From Phaeospirillum tilakii (GTDB lineage Bacteria > Pseudomonadota > Alphaproteobacteria > Rhodospirillales > Magnetospirillaceae), in assembly GCF_042683125.1 (NCBI RefSeq), contig NZ_JBHUIY010000002.1, forward strand, positions 124,001 to 188,000: a stretch of DNA of 64,000 nucleotides. The letters are read 5' to 3'. Shown here piece by piece: positions 18,797 to 27,807 of the stretch. How positions within the stretch are numbered: the first letter of the stretch is position 1; each line of letters starts with the position of its first letter. Below the pieces are notes generated by a model that had not been told where the DNA came from, did no database searches, and saw nothing but the letters and a program-made list of their open reading frames with translations. A program made the position numbers and the translations under genes.

Positions 18797-19765
18797 ATGA
18801 CAGCAAAACCCAACACCCACGCCACCTTCACGATCGGCACCCGCGGTTCGCCGCTGGCGCTGGCCCAGACCTACGAAACCCGCGAGCGTTTGGCCGCGGC
18901 CTGGCCGGAGCTGGCGCAGCCCCCGGCGGGAGGCGTGGACCCGGTCGAGATCCAGGTGATCAAGACCACCGGGGACATGGTGCTCGACCGGCCGCTGTCC
19001 GAAATCGGCGGCAAGGGCCTGTTCACCCGCGAGCTGGACGAGGCGATGCTCGACGGCCGCATCCGCATCGCGGTCCACTCGATGAAGGATGTGCCGACCT
19101 ATCTGCCCGACGGCATCATCCTGCCCTGCATGCTGCCGCGCGAGGACGTGCGCGACGCCTTCATCTGTTTCAAGGCCAAGACCATCGCCGACCTGCCGGC
19201 CGGCTCCGTGATCGGTTCCTCCTCGCTGCGCCGCGCCGCGCAGATCCTCAATCGCCGCCCCGACCTCAAGGTGGTCAATTTCCGCGGCAACGTCCAGACC
19301 CGCATGCGCAAGCTCCAGGAAGGCGTGGTCGATGCCACCCTGCTGGCGATGGCCGGCATGCGCCGCCTCGGCCTCGAGGCCCACATCACCAGCCCGATCG
19401 AAACCACGGAACTGCTGCCGGCGGTGGCCCAGGGCGCGATCGGCATCACCTGCCGCGCCGACGACGCCGACGCGCTGCGCATCCTCGCCCCCCTCAACTG
19501 CCAGGACACGTTCGACCGGGTCACCGCCGAGCGCGCCTTCCTGACCAGGCTCGACGGCTCCTGCCGCACCCCGATCGCCGCGCTGGCCGAACTCGACGGT
19601 GACCGGCTGTCGTTCCGCGGCCTGATCGTCAGCCCCGACGGGGTCACCGTCCACACCACCACCCGCAGCGGCTCCCGCGCCGACGCGGCGGCGATGGGCG
19701 TCGATGCCGCCGAGGAACTGATCAAGGCGGCCGGGCCGGGCTTCTTCGACTTCATGACCAGCTAG
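18797..19765 (+). CDS. hemC: Porphobilinogen deaminase (hydroxymethylbilane synthase)
   Basis: A 322-aa cytosolic enzyme that polymerises four porphobilinogens into hydroxymethylbilane, the common precursor of haem, bacteriochlorophyll and corrinoids. The N-terminus FTIGTRGSPLALAQ, the Asp-bearing segment VHSMKDVPT, SSSLRRAAQILNRRPDL and FRGNVQTR are family motifs. C256 in LDGSCRTPI attaches the dipyrromethane cofactor. ATG 18797 was chosen as the start nearest the conserved domain. hemD starts 3 bp after its stop, so hemC-hemD-(mitofilin-like)-hemY forms one tightly packed operon. Confidence 0.97.
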   Translation: MTAKPNTHATFTIGTRGSPLALAQTYETRERLAAAWPELAQPPAGGVDPVEIQVIKTTGDMVLDRPLSEIGGKGLFTRELDEAMLDGRIRIAVHSMKDVPTYLPDGIILPCMLPREDVRDAFICFKAKTIADLPAGSVIGSSSLRRAAQILNRRPDLKVVNFRGNVQTRMRKLQEGVVDATLLAMAGMRRLGLEAHITSPIETTELLPAVAQGAIGITCRADDADALRILAPLNCQDTFDRVTAERAFLTRLDGSCRTPIAALAELDGDRLSFRGLIVSPDGVTVHTTTRSGSRADAAAMGVDAAEELIKAAGPGFFDFMTS

Positions 19766-19768
19766 GCC

Positions 19769-20491
19769 ATGGTTCAGGCTCTGGTCACACGTCCGCGGGA
19801 GGATGCCGAACCGGTGGCGCGCGCGCTGGCCGGGCGCGGCATCGCCGTGATGATCGAGCCGCTGCTGGGCATCGAGCCGGTCCCCGGGGTCACGGTCGAT
19901 CCGACCGGGCTCCAGGGCCTGCTCGTCACCAGCGCCAACGGGGCCCGCGCCCTGGCCCGCCTGCTGCCCGGCCGCGACCTGCCGGTGTGGGCGGTGGGCG
20001 ATTCCTCGGCCCGGGTCGCCCGCGAGCTTGGCTTCGCCTCCGTCCACAGCGCCGGGGGGGACGTCGAGGATCTGGCCGCCCTGGTCGCCGCCCGGGCCGA
20101 TCCCGCCGCCGGGGCCCTGCTGCACGCCGCCGGCGAAACAATCGCCGGCGACCTGTCCGGACGGTTGGCCGAACGCGGCTTCGCCGTGCGGCGCGAAACC
20201 CTCTACCGCGCGGTCGCCGCCACCGCGCTCAGCCCCGACCTGTGCCGGGCGTTGCGGGCGGGGACGATCGATCTCGCCCTGTTTTTCTCTCCCCGCACCG
20301 CCGCCACTTTTGCTACCCTTGTCACCGATGCGGGGCTGGGGGAGACACTGTCCCGTGTCGTCGCCTATGGTCTGTCGGGGAATGTCACGGCCAGACTTGC
20401 TGCACTGCCCTGGGCCGCCCTTCGCAAGGCGGCCGAACCCACCCTGGCCGCCTTGCTGGCGGCCGTCGACGAGAATGGACACCCTTCATGA
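19769..20491 (+). CDS. hemD: Uroporphyrinogen-III synthase
   Basis: A 240-aa enzyme that cyclises hydroxymethylbilane with inversion of ring D. The sequence is weakly conserved, as usual for HemD. The supporting features are the start ALVTRPREDAEPVA, the central LLVTSANGARAL, LPVWAVGDSSARVARELGF, LLHAAGE, LYRAV and the C-terminal LFFSPRTAATFATLV. Its position directly after hemC supports the call. TGA overlaps the next ATG as ATGA (20488-20491), which implies coupled translation. Confidence 0.92.
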   Translation: MVQALVTRPREDAEPVARALAGRGIAVMIEPLLGIEPVPGVTVDPTGLQGLLVTSANGARALARLLPGRDLPVWAVGDSSARVARELGFASVHSAGGDVEDLAALVAARADPAAGALLHAAGETIAGDLSGRLAERGFAVRRETLYRAVAATALSPDLCRALRAGTIDLALFFSPRTAATFATLVTDAGLGETLSRVVAYGLSGNVTARLAALPWAALRKAAEPTLAALLAAVDENGHPS

Positions 20492-21567
20492 CGCAAGAGA
20501 CCTCCGCTGAGCCCAGCGAACGGACGGCCCCGCCGGCCGCGACCCGGCGCTCGTCCGGCGCGGGCAAGGTGATCGCGCTTCTGCTGGTGTTGTTGCTGGC
20601 GGTGGGCGGTTACGCGAGTTTTCCGCTGTGGCGCGGTTATGTCGGGTTCCCCGCGCCGGCCAACGAACTGGTCGCCCTGCGCGCCGCCCTCGCTTCCCTC
20701 GCCGACCGGCTGACCCAGCTCGAAACCAGCCTCAGCCAGCCGGGCGAAGCCGGCCTGTTCGGCCGCCTCGCCGCGGTCGAGCAGAAGGTGGCCGACCTGC
20801 CGCAGGACGCCGCCCAGCTGGCGCCCCGGGTCGAGACCCTGGCCAAGCAGGTCGAGGCGGTGCGGCGCGACGTCGCCGAGGGCGCGGCGCTGGCCCAGCT
20901 GCCGGCCCAGGTCGATTCGCTGGCCCGGCAGGTCGATGGCCTGCACAAGACCACCGCCGACGCCGCCACCCTGCTCAAGCTCTATGCCCGGGTCGATGAG
21001 ACCGAAAAGGCGCTGCGCAGCCTTGAGGCCCGTCACGCCTCGGCCGCCGGGCTGCTGCTGGCGGTCGGCCAGCTGCGCGAGGCGGTCGATCGCGGCCAGC
21101 CGTTCGACGCCGAGCTGCGCACCGTCAAGGTGCTGGCCGGCGACGACACCGAGGTCGCCACCCAGCTCGAAATCCTCCGCCCCTATGCCGAGAGCGGGAT
21201 TGTCAGCCGGGTCGGCCTGGGTGGTCGGCTCGACCGCGCCGCCGCCGAGATCGTCCGCGCCGAGATGCTGCCCGAGGAACCGGGCTGGAGCCGCAACGCC
21301 GCCAACCGGATGCTGTCGCTGGTGTCGATCCGGCGCGAGCCCGGGGTGGTGGCCGGCAACGACGCCGCCGCGATCCTCGCCCGCGCCGAGGCCGACCTCA
21401 ATGGCGGCGACCTCGCCGCCGCGATCGGCGAACTCGACTCGCTCGGCCAGGGCTCGGCCCAGGCCGCCGCGCCGTGGCTGGCCCAGGCCAAGGCCCGCGT
21501 CGCCGCCGACAAGGCGGTGTCGGAACTGACCGCCCACGCGATCGCCCTCGCCGGAGCCCGGCCATGA
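20488..21567 (+). CDS. Mitofilin-like (COG4223) inner-membrane protein
   Basis: A 359-aa protein with a cytoplasmic basic/Ser-Thr-Pro N-terminus, one membrane helix (about 27-47, VIALLLVLLLAVGGYASFPL) and a long periplasmic region. Residues about 60-180 are coiled-coil-prone, and the C-terminal helical domain ends ...NGGDLAAAIGELDSLGQG. This architecture is that of the alphaproteobacterial mitofilin homologue, related to mitochondrial Mic60 and regularly encoded between hemD and hemY. Its role is probably in shaping inner membrane. That would be relevant here because the cell makes photosynthetic membranes; that link is inference. It overlaps both neighbours by ATGA. Confidence 0.85.
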   Translation: MTQETSAEPSERTAPPAATRRSSGAGKVIALLLVLLLAVGGYASFPLWRGYVGFPAPANELVALRAALASLADRLTQLETSLSQPGEAGLFGRLAAVEQKVADLPQDAAQLAPRVETLAKQVEAVRRDVAEGAALAQLPAQVDSLARQVDGLHKTTADAATLLKLYARVDETEKALRSLEARHASAAGLLLAVGQLREAVDRGQPFDAELRTVKVLAGDDTEVATQLEILRPYAESGIVSRVGLGGRLDRAAAEIVRAEMLPEEPGWSRNAANRMLSLVSIRREPGVVAGNDAAAILARAEADLNGGDLAAAIGELDSLGQGSAQAAAPWLAQAKARVAADKAVSELTAHAIALAGARP

Positions 21568-22754
21568 GGCGCCTGCTCGGCTACCTGATCGTCACCGCGC
21601 TGGTGGTTACCGCCGCGGTGTGGCTGGCCGATCAGCCCGACCAGATCACCGTGCGCTGGCAGGGCTGGCGGATCGACACCAAGATGCCGGTGCTGCTGTT
21701 CGCCCTGCTGGTGCTGGCGGCGGTCGCCGCCTTCCTCGGCCGGGTCACCCGCAGCGTGGTCGGCGCCCCGGCCCGGATCTCCGGCAGCCGCCAGACCGAA
21801 CGGGCGCTGAAGGGCTATCGCGCCTTGTCCGAGGGCCTCGCCGCCGTCGCCACCGGCGACACCCGCCGCGTCGCCCGTCTCGCCCATCAGGCCGAAAAGC
21901 TGCTGAAGGATCCCTCGCTGACCGGTCTGCTGACCGTCCAGGCGGCGCGGATGGGAGGCGACGAGGCCGAATTGCGCGGCCGGTTCGAAACCATGCTGAC
22001 CCGGCCCGAGACCGCCTTCCTCGGCCTGCGCGGCCTGCTCGACCTCGCTTTGCGTCAGGGCGAGCGCGAGGCGGCGCGCGACTATGCCGCCCGCGCTTTG
22101 GCGCTCCAGCCCTCGGCCGAGGGTCTGGCCGGCACCCTGTTCGACCTCCAGGCCGAGGCCGGGCTGTGGGCCGAGGCCGAGATCACCCTCGGCATCGCCC
22201 AGCGCTACCGCACCATGGGCGAGGAGGAACTGGGCCGCCGCCGCGCCCTGGTGCTGTTCGCCCGCGCCCAGGCCGCCGACGAGCGCGGCAACCGGGTCGA
22301 GGCGCTCGATTTGGCCCTCAAGGCCCGCAAGATCGATCCCGCCTGCACCGCCGCCGTGGTGCTGGCCGCCGACATCCAGCGCCGCCGGGCCAAGACCCGC
22401 AAGGCCGAGCAGATGCTCCAGGCGGCGTTCCGCGTCGCCCCGCATCCGGCCCTGGTCGCCGCCTGGATCGCCTGCGGTCCCGACGATTCGCCGCTCGACC
22501 GGGTCAAGCGGGTCAAGCGGCTGGTCGAGGTCAATCCGACCTCGGCCGAGGGGCGGCTGGCTCTGGCCGAGGCCGCGCTCGACGCCAAGCTGTGGGGGCA
22601 GGCCCGCACCCACCTCCAGCAGGTGCTGGCCCAGCGGCCGAGCCATCGCGTGCTGACCTTGCTCGCGCGGCTTGAACGCGAGGAGAACAAGGACGAGGTG
22701 GCGGCGCTGGCCTGGCTGGCCAAGGCCGGCGCCCTCGCCCCCGACGCCGTGTAA
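21564..22754 (+). CDS. hemY: HemY-type TPR membrane protein
   Basis: A 396-aa protein with two N-terminal membrane helices (about 4-22 and 43-62; the HemY_N domain includes WLADQPDQITVRWQGWRIDTKMPVL) and a cytoplasmic TPR array. Repeats around residues 95-345 include FLGLRGLLDLALRQGEREAARDYAARALALQPS. The conserved hem-operon HemY is thought to assist late haem synthesis, but its chemistry is unknown. It is not the flavoprotein protoporphyrinogen oxidase that shares the name. ATG overlaps the upstream stop. The next gene, cobW, starts 13 bp downstream and may be co-transcribed. Confidence 0.9.
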   Translation: MRRLLGYLIVTALVVTAAVWLADQPDQITVRWQGWRIDTKMPVLLFALLVLAAVAAFLGRVTRSVVGAPARISGSRQTERALKGYRALSEGLAAVATGDTRRVARLAHQAEKLLKDPSLTGLLTVQAARMGGDEAELRGRFETMLTRPETAFLGLRGLLDLALRQGEREAARDYAARALALQPSAEGLAGTLFDLQAEAGLWAEAEITLGIAQRYRTMGEEELGRRRALVLFARAQAADERGNRVEALDLALKARKIDPACTAAVVLAADIQRRRAKTRKAEQMLQAAFRVAPHPALVAAWIACGPDDSPLDRVKRVKRLVEVNPTSAEGRLALAEAALDAKLWGQARTHLQQVLAQRPSHRVLTLLARLEREENKDEVAALAWLAKAGALAPDAV

Positions 22755-22767
22755 GCGAGGGTTTCCG

Positions 22768-23781
22768 ATGCGCCGCCTTCCCGCCACGGTGATCACCGGC
22801 TTCCTCGGCGCCGGCAAGACCTCGCTGGTCCGTCACCTGATCGAACAGGCCGCCGGCCGCCGGCTCGCTTTGATCGTCAACGAATTCGGCGATGTCGGCG
22901 TCGATGGCGGCCTGCTCGCCGCCTGCGGCGCCCCCTCCTGCCGCCCGGGCGACATCATCGAACTGGCGAACGGCTGTCTGTGCTGCACCGTCGCCGACGA
23001 ATTCCTGCCGACGATGCAGGCCCTGCTCGAACGGCCCGAGCCGCCCGACCATATCCTGATCGAAACCTCCGGCCTCGCGCTGCCCAAGCCGCTGGTGACC
23101 GCCTTCCGCTGGCCGGAGATCCGCTCCCGCGTCACCGTTGACGGGGTGATCGCGGTGGTCGATGGCGCCGCCTTCGCCACCGGCCGCTTCACCTCGACCC
23201 CGGAACAGATGGCGCGGCCCGACCACGACAATCCGCTGGAAGAGGTGTTCACCGACCAGCTCGCCACCGCCGACATCGTCCTGCTCAACAAGGTCGATCT
23301 GCTTGATCCCGCCACCCTGGCCGAGGTCCGTGGCCGGCTGGCGGCGGCGGTGCGGCCCGGGGTGCATCTGCTGGAGACCACCCATGGCGCGGTCGATGCC
23401 CGCGTCGTGCTCGGCCTCAATGCCGCGGTCGAGGAGGATCTGGCGGCGCGCCCGACCCATCACGATGCCGGCGAGCCGCACCAGCACGACGATTTCGAGA
23501 GCTTCGCGGTGACGCTGCCCGAACTGACCGACCCCGAGGCGCTGGAGGCGCGGCTGCGCGCGACCATCGCCGCGCATGACATCCTGCGCCTCAAGGGCTT
23601 CGTCGCCATCGCCGGCCGGCCGGCCCGCGCGGTGATCCAGGCCGCCGGCCCCCGGCTCGAACGCTATTTCGACCGGATGTGGGGCGAGAACGAACCCCGC
23701 GCCGGTCAGTTGGTGGTGATCGGCTGCCGAGGCCTCGACCGCGCCGCCATCACCCGGCAGATCCAGGGCGCCGCCGCCTGA
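22768..23781 (+). CDS. cobW: CobW-type GTPase (G3E family), cobalamin-associated
   Basis: A 337-aa G3E-family metallochaperone GTPase. Walker A is TGFLGAGKTSL (about 8-18), and the metal-binding GCLCC motif lies in LANGCLCCTV (about 70-79). IETSGLA and NKVDLLDP form the G3 and G4 regions. A His-rich stretch, RPTHHDAGEPHQHDDF (about residues 231-246), separates the GTPase and C-terminal domains and could hold cobalt. The placement just before cobN fits a role in delivering Co2+ to the cobaltochelatase. ATG 22768. A double pair of hairpin repeats fills the gap to cobN. Confidence 0.92.
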   Translation: MRRLPATVITGFLGAGKTSLVRHLIEQAAGRRLALIVNEFGDVGVDGGLLAACGAPSCRPGDIIELANGCLCCTVADEFLPTMQALLERPEPPDHILIETSGLALPKPLVTAFRWPEIRSRVTVDGVIAVVDGAAFATGRFTSTPEQMARPDHDNPLEEVFTDQLATADIVLLNKVDLLDPATLAEVRGRLAAAVRPGVHLLETTHGAVDARVVLGLNAAVEEDLAARPTHHDAGEPHQHDDFESFAVTLPELTDPEALEARLRATIAAHDILRLKGFVAIAGRPARAVIQAAGPRLERYFDRMWGENEPRAGQLVVIGCRGLDRAAITRQIQGAAA

Positions 23782-23790
23782 TCGGCTAAG

Positions 23791-23837
23791 GTGGGCTCCG
23801 CCCACGCCCGCCAGGGGCCGTAAGGCCCCTGGACCCC
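23791..23837 (-). repeat. Bipartite double-hairpin repeat, inverted copy
   Basis: GTGGGC-TCC-GCCCAC (23791-23805), then CCAGGGGCC-GTAA-GGCCCCTGG (23811-23832). It is the left arm of an inverted pair in the cobW-cobN gap. Confidence 0.85.
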
Positions 23838-23869
23838 CTTGATTGGGGGGTGTGCGGACTCCCATCCAT

Positions 23870-23915
23870 GGGGTCCAGGGGCCGCCGGCCCCTGGCGGGT
23901 GTGGGCGGAGCCCAC
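23870..23915 (+). repeat. Bipartite double-hairpin repeat
   Basis: CCAGGGGCC-GCC-GGCCCCTGG (23875-23895), spacer, then GTGGGC-GGA-GCCCAC (23901-23915). It is the right arm of the pair and ends 22 bp before the cobN ATG, so it would lie in the leader of cobN mRNA. Confidence 0.85.
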
Positions 23916-23937
23916 GCAACAAGGTTTTACGGACACG

Positions 23938-26900
23938 ATGCATCTTCTCGCCGTCCAGGCCGGCACGCTTCCCGATGGGACCGACGCGGTCGATCTCGGC
24001 CAGACCCCGGGCGAGATCGTGGTGCTGTCGGCCGCCGACACCGAACTGGCCTGCCTCGCCGCCGCGTGGCGGGGCGGGCCGGCCGGGCTGCGGCTGGCCA
24101 ACCTGATGCGGCTCGGCCACCATCTGTCGGTCGATCTCTATGTCGAGCGGATGATCGAACCGGCGCGGCTGGTGGTGGTGCGGCTGCTGGGCGGGCGGGC
24201 CTACTGGCCCTACGGGGTCGAGCAGATCGCGGCGGCGGCGCGGCGCACCGGCGCCGCCCTGGCCCTCCTGCCCGGCTCGACCGAGCCCGATCCCGATCTG
24301 ACCGCCGATTCGACCCTGCCGCCCGAGGTGGTGGAACGGCTGTGGTGCTATCTGCGCCATGGCGGTCCCGACAATGCCCGCGCCTTCCTCGATTACGCCG
24401 GCTCGCTGATCGGCCGCCCGGCCGGCTGGGTCGAGCCCCGGCCGCTGCCCGCCGCCGGCCGCCACCGCGCCGACCCCGCCGGCGACCGGCCGCGCGCCCT
24501 GGTGGTGTTCTACCGCGCTCTGGTGCTGGCCGGCGATACCCAGGCGATCGACGCCCTGTGCGATGCCCTCGCCGCCGAGGGGCTGGCGGTGACCGCGCTC
24601 TATGTCCACAGCCTGAAGGATCCCGCCGCCGCCGGGCTGGTGCGGGCCGAAATCGCCGAGGCCCCGCCGGCGGTGATCCTCAACGCCACCGGCTTCGCCA
24701 CCTCGGCGCCGGGGCGGGCGGTGGCTGGGCCGTTCGGCCCGGCCGATTGCCCGGTGTTGCAGGTGATCCTGGCCGGCGAGACCGAGGCGGCGTGGCGCGA
24801 GGGCGGCGGCGGGCTCGGGCCGCGCGATCTGGCGATGAACGTCTCGCTGCCCGAGATCGACGGCCGGATCCTCGCCCGCGCCGTCGCCTTCAAGCAATTG
24901 CACCGCGACGCCGCCACCCAGTGCGACCTCGCCCGGCTGGGCGCGGTGCCCGACCGGATCGCCTTCACCGCCCGCCTCGCCGCCGGCTGGGCCCGGCTGC
25001 GCCGCACCCCGGCGGGCGAGCGCCGGGTCGCCCTGGTGCTGGCCAATTATCCCCATCGCGACGGCCGGCTCGGCAACGGGGTCGGGCTCGATACCCCGGC
25101 GGCGGCGGTGGACATCCTCCAGGCCCTGGCCGGGGCCGGCTACGCGGTGGCCGACCCGCCCGCCGACGGCGCCGCGCTGATGCGGGCGTTGCTGGCCGGA
25201 ATCACCAACGCCCCGGCGCCGGACCGCGCGATGCGCGCCGCCCTGCCGCTGGCCGCGTATCGGGCGTGGTTCGCCACCCTGCCGGCGGCGGCGCGCGAGG
25301 CGGTGCTCGATGCCTGGGGTCAGCCCGAGGACGATCCCTGGCTGCGGCCGGGCGCCGACGGGGCGCCGGCCTTCGCCCTGCCGGTGCTGGAACTGGGGGC
25401 GGTGGCGGTGGCGATCCAGCCGGCCCGCGCCCCGGGCGACGAGGCGGCCCGGCGCTACCACGATGCCGCCTTGCCGCCGCCGCACCGCTACCTCGCCTTC
25501 TACCGCTGGCTGGGCGCGACTTTCGGCGCGCAGGCGGTGATCCATCTCGGCAAGCACGGCACGCTGGAATGGCTGCCGGGCAAGGCGGTGGCGCTGTCGG
25601 CCGGCTGCTTCCCCGAACTGGCGCTGGGGCCGTTGCCCCATCTCTATCCCTTCATCGTCAACGATCCGGGCGAGGGCACCCAGGCCAAGCGCCGGGCCGG
25701 GGCGGTGATCATCGACCATCTCACCCCGCCCTTGACCCGGGCCGAGACCTACGGGCCGCTGCGCGAGCTGGAACGGCTGGTCGATGAATATTACGAGGCC
25801 TCCGGGCTCGACCCGCGCCGGCTGGCGGTGCTGCGGCGGGAGATCCTGTCGCTGTCGGCGGTGATCGGGCTCGAGGCCGATCTCGGCATCCAGCCCGGCG
25901 ACGATCCCGACCTCGCCCTCAGGAAGCTCGACAACCATCTGTGCGAGCTGAAGGAACTCCAGATCCGCGACGGGCTGCACATCTTCGGCCGCTCGCCCGA
26001 GGGGGAGCGGCTGACCGGCCTGCTGGTGGCGCTGGCGCGGGTGCGGCGCGGGGCCCGGCCGGGCGACGAATCGCTGCCGCGCGCGCTGGCGGCCGATCTC
26101 GGCCTCGGCTTCGACCCGCTCGACTGCGACCCGGCCGAGTCCTGGACCGGACCGCGTCCCGCCGCGCTGGCCGGGCGCGGCGAGGGAGTCTGGCGCAGCC
26201 ACGGCGACACCGTCGAGCGGCTGGAGGCGCTGGCCACCGCCCTGGTGGCGGGGGCCGAGAGCTGTCCGGCCGACTGGCCCCGCACCCGGGCCGTGCTCGA
26301 TCTGATCGCCGCCGAGCTGCGGCCGGCGGTGGAGGCCTGCGGCCCGGCCGAGATGGCGGCGCTGCTGGCCGGGCTCGACGGCCGCTTCGTCGCCCCCGGC
26401 CCGGCCGGGGCGCCGACCCGGGGCCGTCCCGACGCCCTGCCGACCGGACGCAATTTCTTCTCGATCGATCCCCGCACCATGCCGACCCCGGCGGCGTGGC
26501 ATCTGGTGTGGAAGTCGGTCACCCTGCTGCTCGAACGCCATCTCCAGGACCAGGGCGACTGGCCCCGGGCGATGGCGATCACCGCCTGGGGCACCAGCGC
26601 GATGCGCACCGGCGGCGACGATCTCGCCCAGGCGCTGGCCCTGCTCGGGGTGCGGCCGAGCTGGGAGGCCGGCTCGGGCCGGGTCACCGGCTATGAAATC
26701 CTGCCGGCCAGCGTGCTCGACCGCCCCCGGGTCGATGTCACCCTGCGGGTGTCGGGCCTGTTCCGCGACGCCTTCCCCGGATTGATCGCCCTGTTCGACG
26801 CGGCGGCGCGGGCGGTGGCGGCGCTGGACGAGCCGCCCTCGGTCAATCCGCTCGCCGCCCGGGTCGCCGCCGACCGTGCCCGGCTGGAAGCGGCCGGTCT

Positions 26901-27627
26901 GCCCCCGGACGAGGCCGCCCGCCGCGCCGGCTATCGGGTGTTCGGCAGCCGCCCCGGCGCCTATGGCAGCGGGCTCGAAAGCCTGCTCGACAGCGCCGCC
27001 GCGACGCCGCGTGCCGCGCTGGCCGCCGCCTATCTCGCTTGGAGCGACTGGGCCTATGGCGGCGAGGCCGAGGCCGAACCCGGCGCCGGCCTGCTGGCCG
27101 AACGCCTCGCCGGGGTCAGCGCGGTGGTGCAGAACCAGGACAATCGCGAGCACGATCTGCTCGATTCGGCCGAATATGCCAGCTTCGAGGGGGGCCTCGC
27201 CGCTGCGGTCGAACTGGCGGCGGGGCGGGCGCCGGTGGTCTATCACGGCGATCACGCCAACCCGGAGCGGCCGCGCATCCACACCCTCGACGAGGAATTG
27301 TCGCGGGTGCTGCGCGGCCGGCTGGTCAATCCGAAATGGATCGCGGGGGTGATGCGCCACGGCTACAAGGGCGCGGCGGAAATGGCGGCGGGGGTCGACA
27401 ACCTGCTGGCCTTCGCCTCGACCACCGGGGCGGTGCGCAGCCACCATTTCGATCTGGTCGGCGCCGCCTATCTCAAGGACGAGACGGTGCGCGGCTTCCT
27501 GGTCGAGGTCAATCCGGCCGCGCTCGACGACATCCGCGCCGCGCTGGCCGCCGCCCGCGATGCCGGCCTGTGGCGGCCGCGCGACAACCGCATCTTCGAC
27601 CTGCTGACCCGGGAGCCGCCGCCATGA
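23938..27627 (+). CDS. cobN: Cobaltochelatase subunit CobN
   Basis: The 1229-aa large subunit of aerobic cobaltochelatase, which with CobS and CobT inserts Co2+ into hydrogenobyrinate a,c-diamide using ATP. Features are the N-terminal LLGGRAYWPYG segment, VLANYPHRDGRLGNGVGLDTPAA, the hallmark HLGKHGTLEWLPGKAVALS, PFIVNDPGEGTQAKRRAGAVIIDHLTPPLTRA, and PTGRNFFSIDPRTMPTPAAW. It is homologous to BchH, but HLGKHGTLEWLPGK and the cobW neighbour identify CobN. cobS and cobT are elsewhere. The GATG/ATGATGA junction couples it to a 31-codon ORF. Confidence 0.95.
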   Translation: MHLLAVQAGTLPDGTDAVDLGQTPGEIVVLSAADTELACLAAAWRGGPAGLRLANLMRLGHHLSVDLYVERMIEPARLVVVRLLGGRAYWPYGVEQIAAAARRTGAALALLPGSTEPDPDLTADSTLPPEVVERLWCYLRHGGPDNARAFLDYAGSLIGRPAGWVEPRPLPAAGRHRADPAGDRPRALVVFYRALVLAGDTQAIDALCDALAAEGLAVTALYVHSLKDPAAAGLVRAEIAEAPPAVILNATGFATSAPGRAVAGPFGPADCPVLQVILAGETEAAWREGGGGLGPRDLAMNVSLPEIDGRILARAVAFKQLHRDAATQCDLARLGAVPDRIAFTARLAAGWARLRRTPAGERRVALVLANYPHRDGRLGNGVGLDTPAAAVDILQALAGAGYAVADPPADGAALMRALLAGITNAPAPDRAMRAALPLAAYRAWFATLPAAAREAVLDAWGQPEDDPWLRPGADGAPAFALPVLELGAVAVAIQPARAPGDEAARRYHDAALPPPHRYLAFYRWLGATFGAQAVIHLGKHGTLEWLPGKAVALSAGCFPELALGPLPHLYPFIVNDPGEGTQAKRRAGAVIIDHLTPPLTRAETYGPLRELERLVDEYYEASGLDPRRLAVLRREILSLSAVIGLEADLGIQPGDDPDLALRKLDNHLCELKELQIRDGLHIFGRSPEGERLTGLLVALARVRRGARPGDESLPRALAADLGLGFDPLDCDPAESWTGPRPAALAGRGEGVWRSHGDTVERLEALATALVAGAESCPADWPRTRAVLDLIAAELRPAVEACGPAEMAALLAGLDGRFVAPGPAGAPTRGRPDALPTGRNFFSIDPRTMPTPAAWHLVWKSVTLLLERHLQDQGDWPRAMAITAWGTSAMRTGGDDLAQALALLGVRPSWEAGSGRVTGYEILPASVLDRPRVDVTLRVSGLFRDAFPGLIALFDAAARAVAALDEPPSVNPLAARVAADRARLEAAGLPPDEAARRAGYRVFGSRPGAYGSGLESLLDSAAATPRAALAAAYLAWSDWAYGGEAEAEPGAGLLAERLAGVSAVVQNQDNREHDLLDSAEYASFEGGLAAAVELAAGRAPVVYHGDHANPERPRIHTLDEELSRVLRGRLVNPKWIAGVMRHGYKGAAEMAAGVDNLLAFASTTGAVRSHHFDLVGAAYLKDETVRGFLVEVNPAALDDIRAALAAARDAGLWRPRDNRIFDLLTREPPP

Positions 27628-27719
27628 TGAGCCCTCGCGCCGTGATCTACGCCCTGCTCGCCTTCGCCGGCACCGTCGGCGGCTATGTCGCGGCCCACTG
27701 GTCCGACCTGCTGCGCTGA
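27624..27719 (+). CDS. 31-aa single-pass membrane microprotein coupled to cobN
   Basis: The ATG at 27624 overlaps the cobN stop (ATGA), and a second ATG follows at once. The product has a short positive start (MMSPRA), one hydrophobic helix (VIYALLAFAGTVGGYVAA) and a polar tail, HWSDLLR. This looks like a real single-pass inner-membrane peptide rather than a chance frame, because it is exactly coupled and hydrophobic. It is too short for the cobalt transporter subunit CbtB and lacks a His-rich tail. A role as a helper of the CobNST or cobalt-uptake machinery is inference only. Confidence 0.5.
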   Translation: MMSPRAVIYALLAFAGTVGGYVAAHWSDLLR

Positions 27720-27750
27720 AGATTTCCCCCCGCTGCGCCTTGCTCCAACG

Positions 27751-27800
27751 GGTTCGAAGGGCCTTCGGCCCTTCGCGGAGAGCGCCGAGAGGCAGAGCCT
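27751..27800 (+). repeat. Degenerate bipartite repeat
   Basis: The first hairpin, CGAAGGGCC-TTC-GGCCCTTCG (27755-27775), is perfect, with a compensated C/G change against the usual CCAAGGGCC arm. The second hairpin has decayed. It lies between the cobN operon and the convergent toxin gene. Confidence 0.65.
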
Positions 27801-27807
27801 TTCGGCA

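Noticed and set aside
21564..22754. hemY read as protoporphyrinogen oxidase
   Set aside because: No FAD-binding GxGxxG motif is present. It has two helices and TPRs, the other HemY family.
22531..27447. Very long open frame (over 1600 codons) on the - strand opposite hemY-cobW-cobN
   Set aside because: It is antisense to three genes with clear family motifs. Its translation is Arg/Gly/Gln/His-rich shadow sequence typical of 70% GC DNA.
23938..27627. cobN considered as a second Mg-chelatase H subunit
   Set aside because: The hallmark is HLGKHGTLEWLPGK as in CobN, while the true BchH at 46086 has HFGTHGALEFMPGK. The cobW neighbour agrees.
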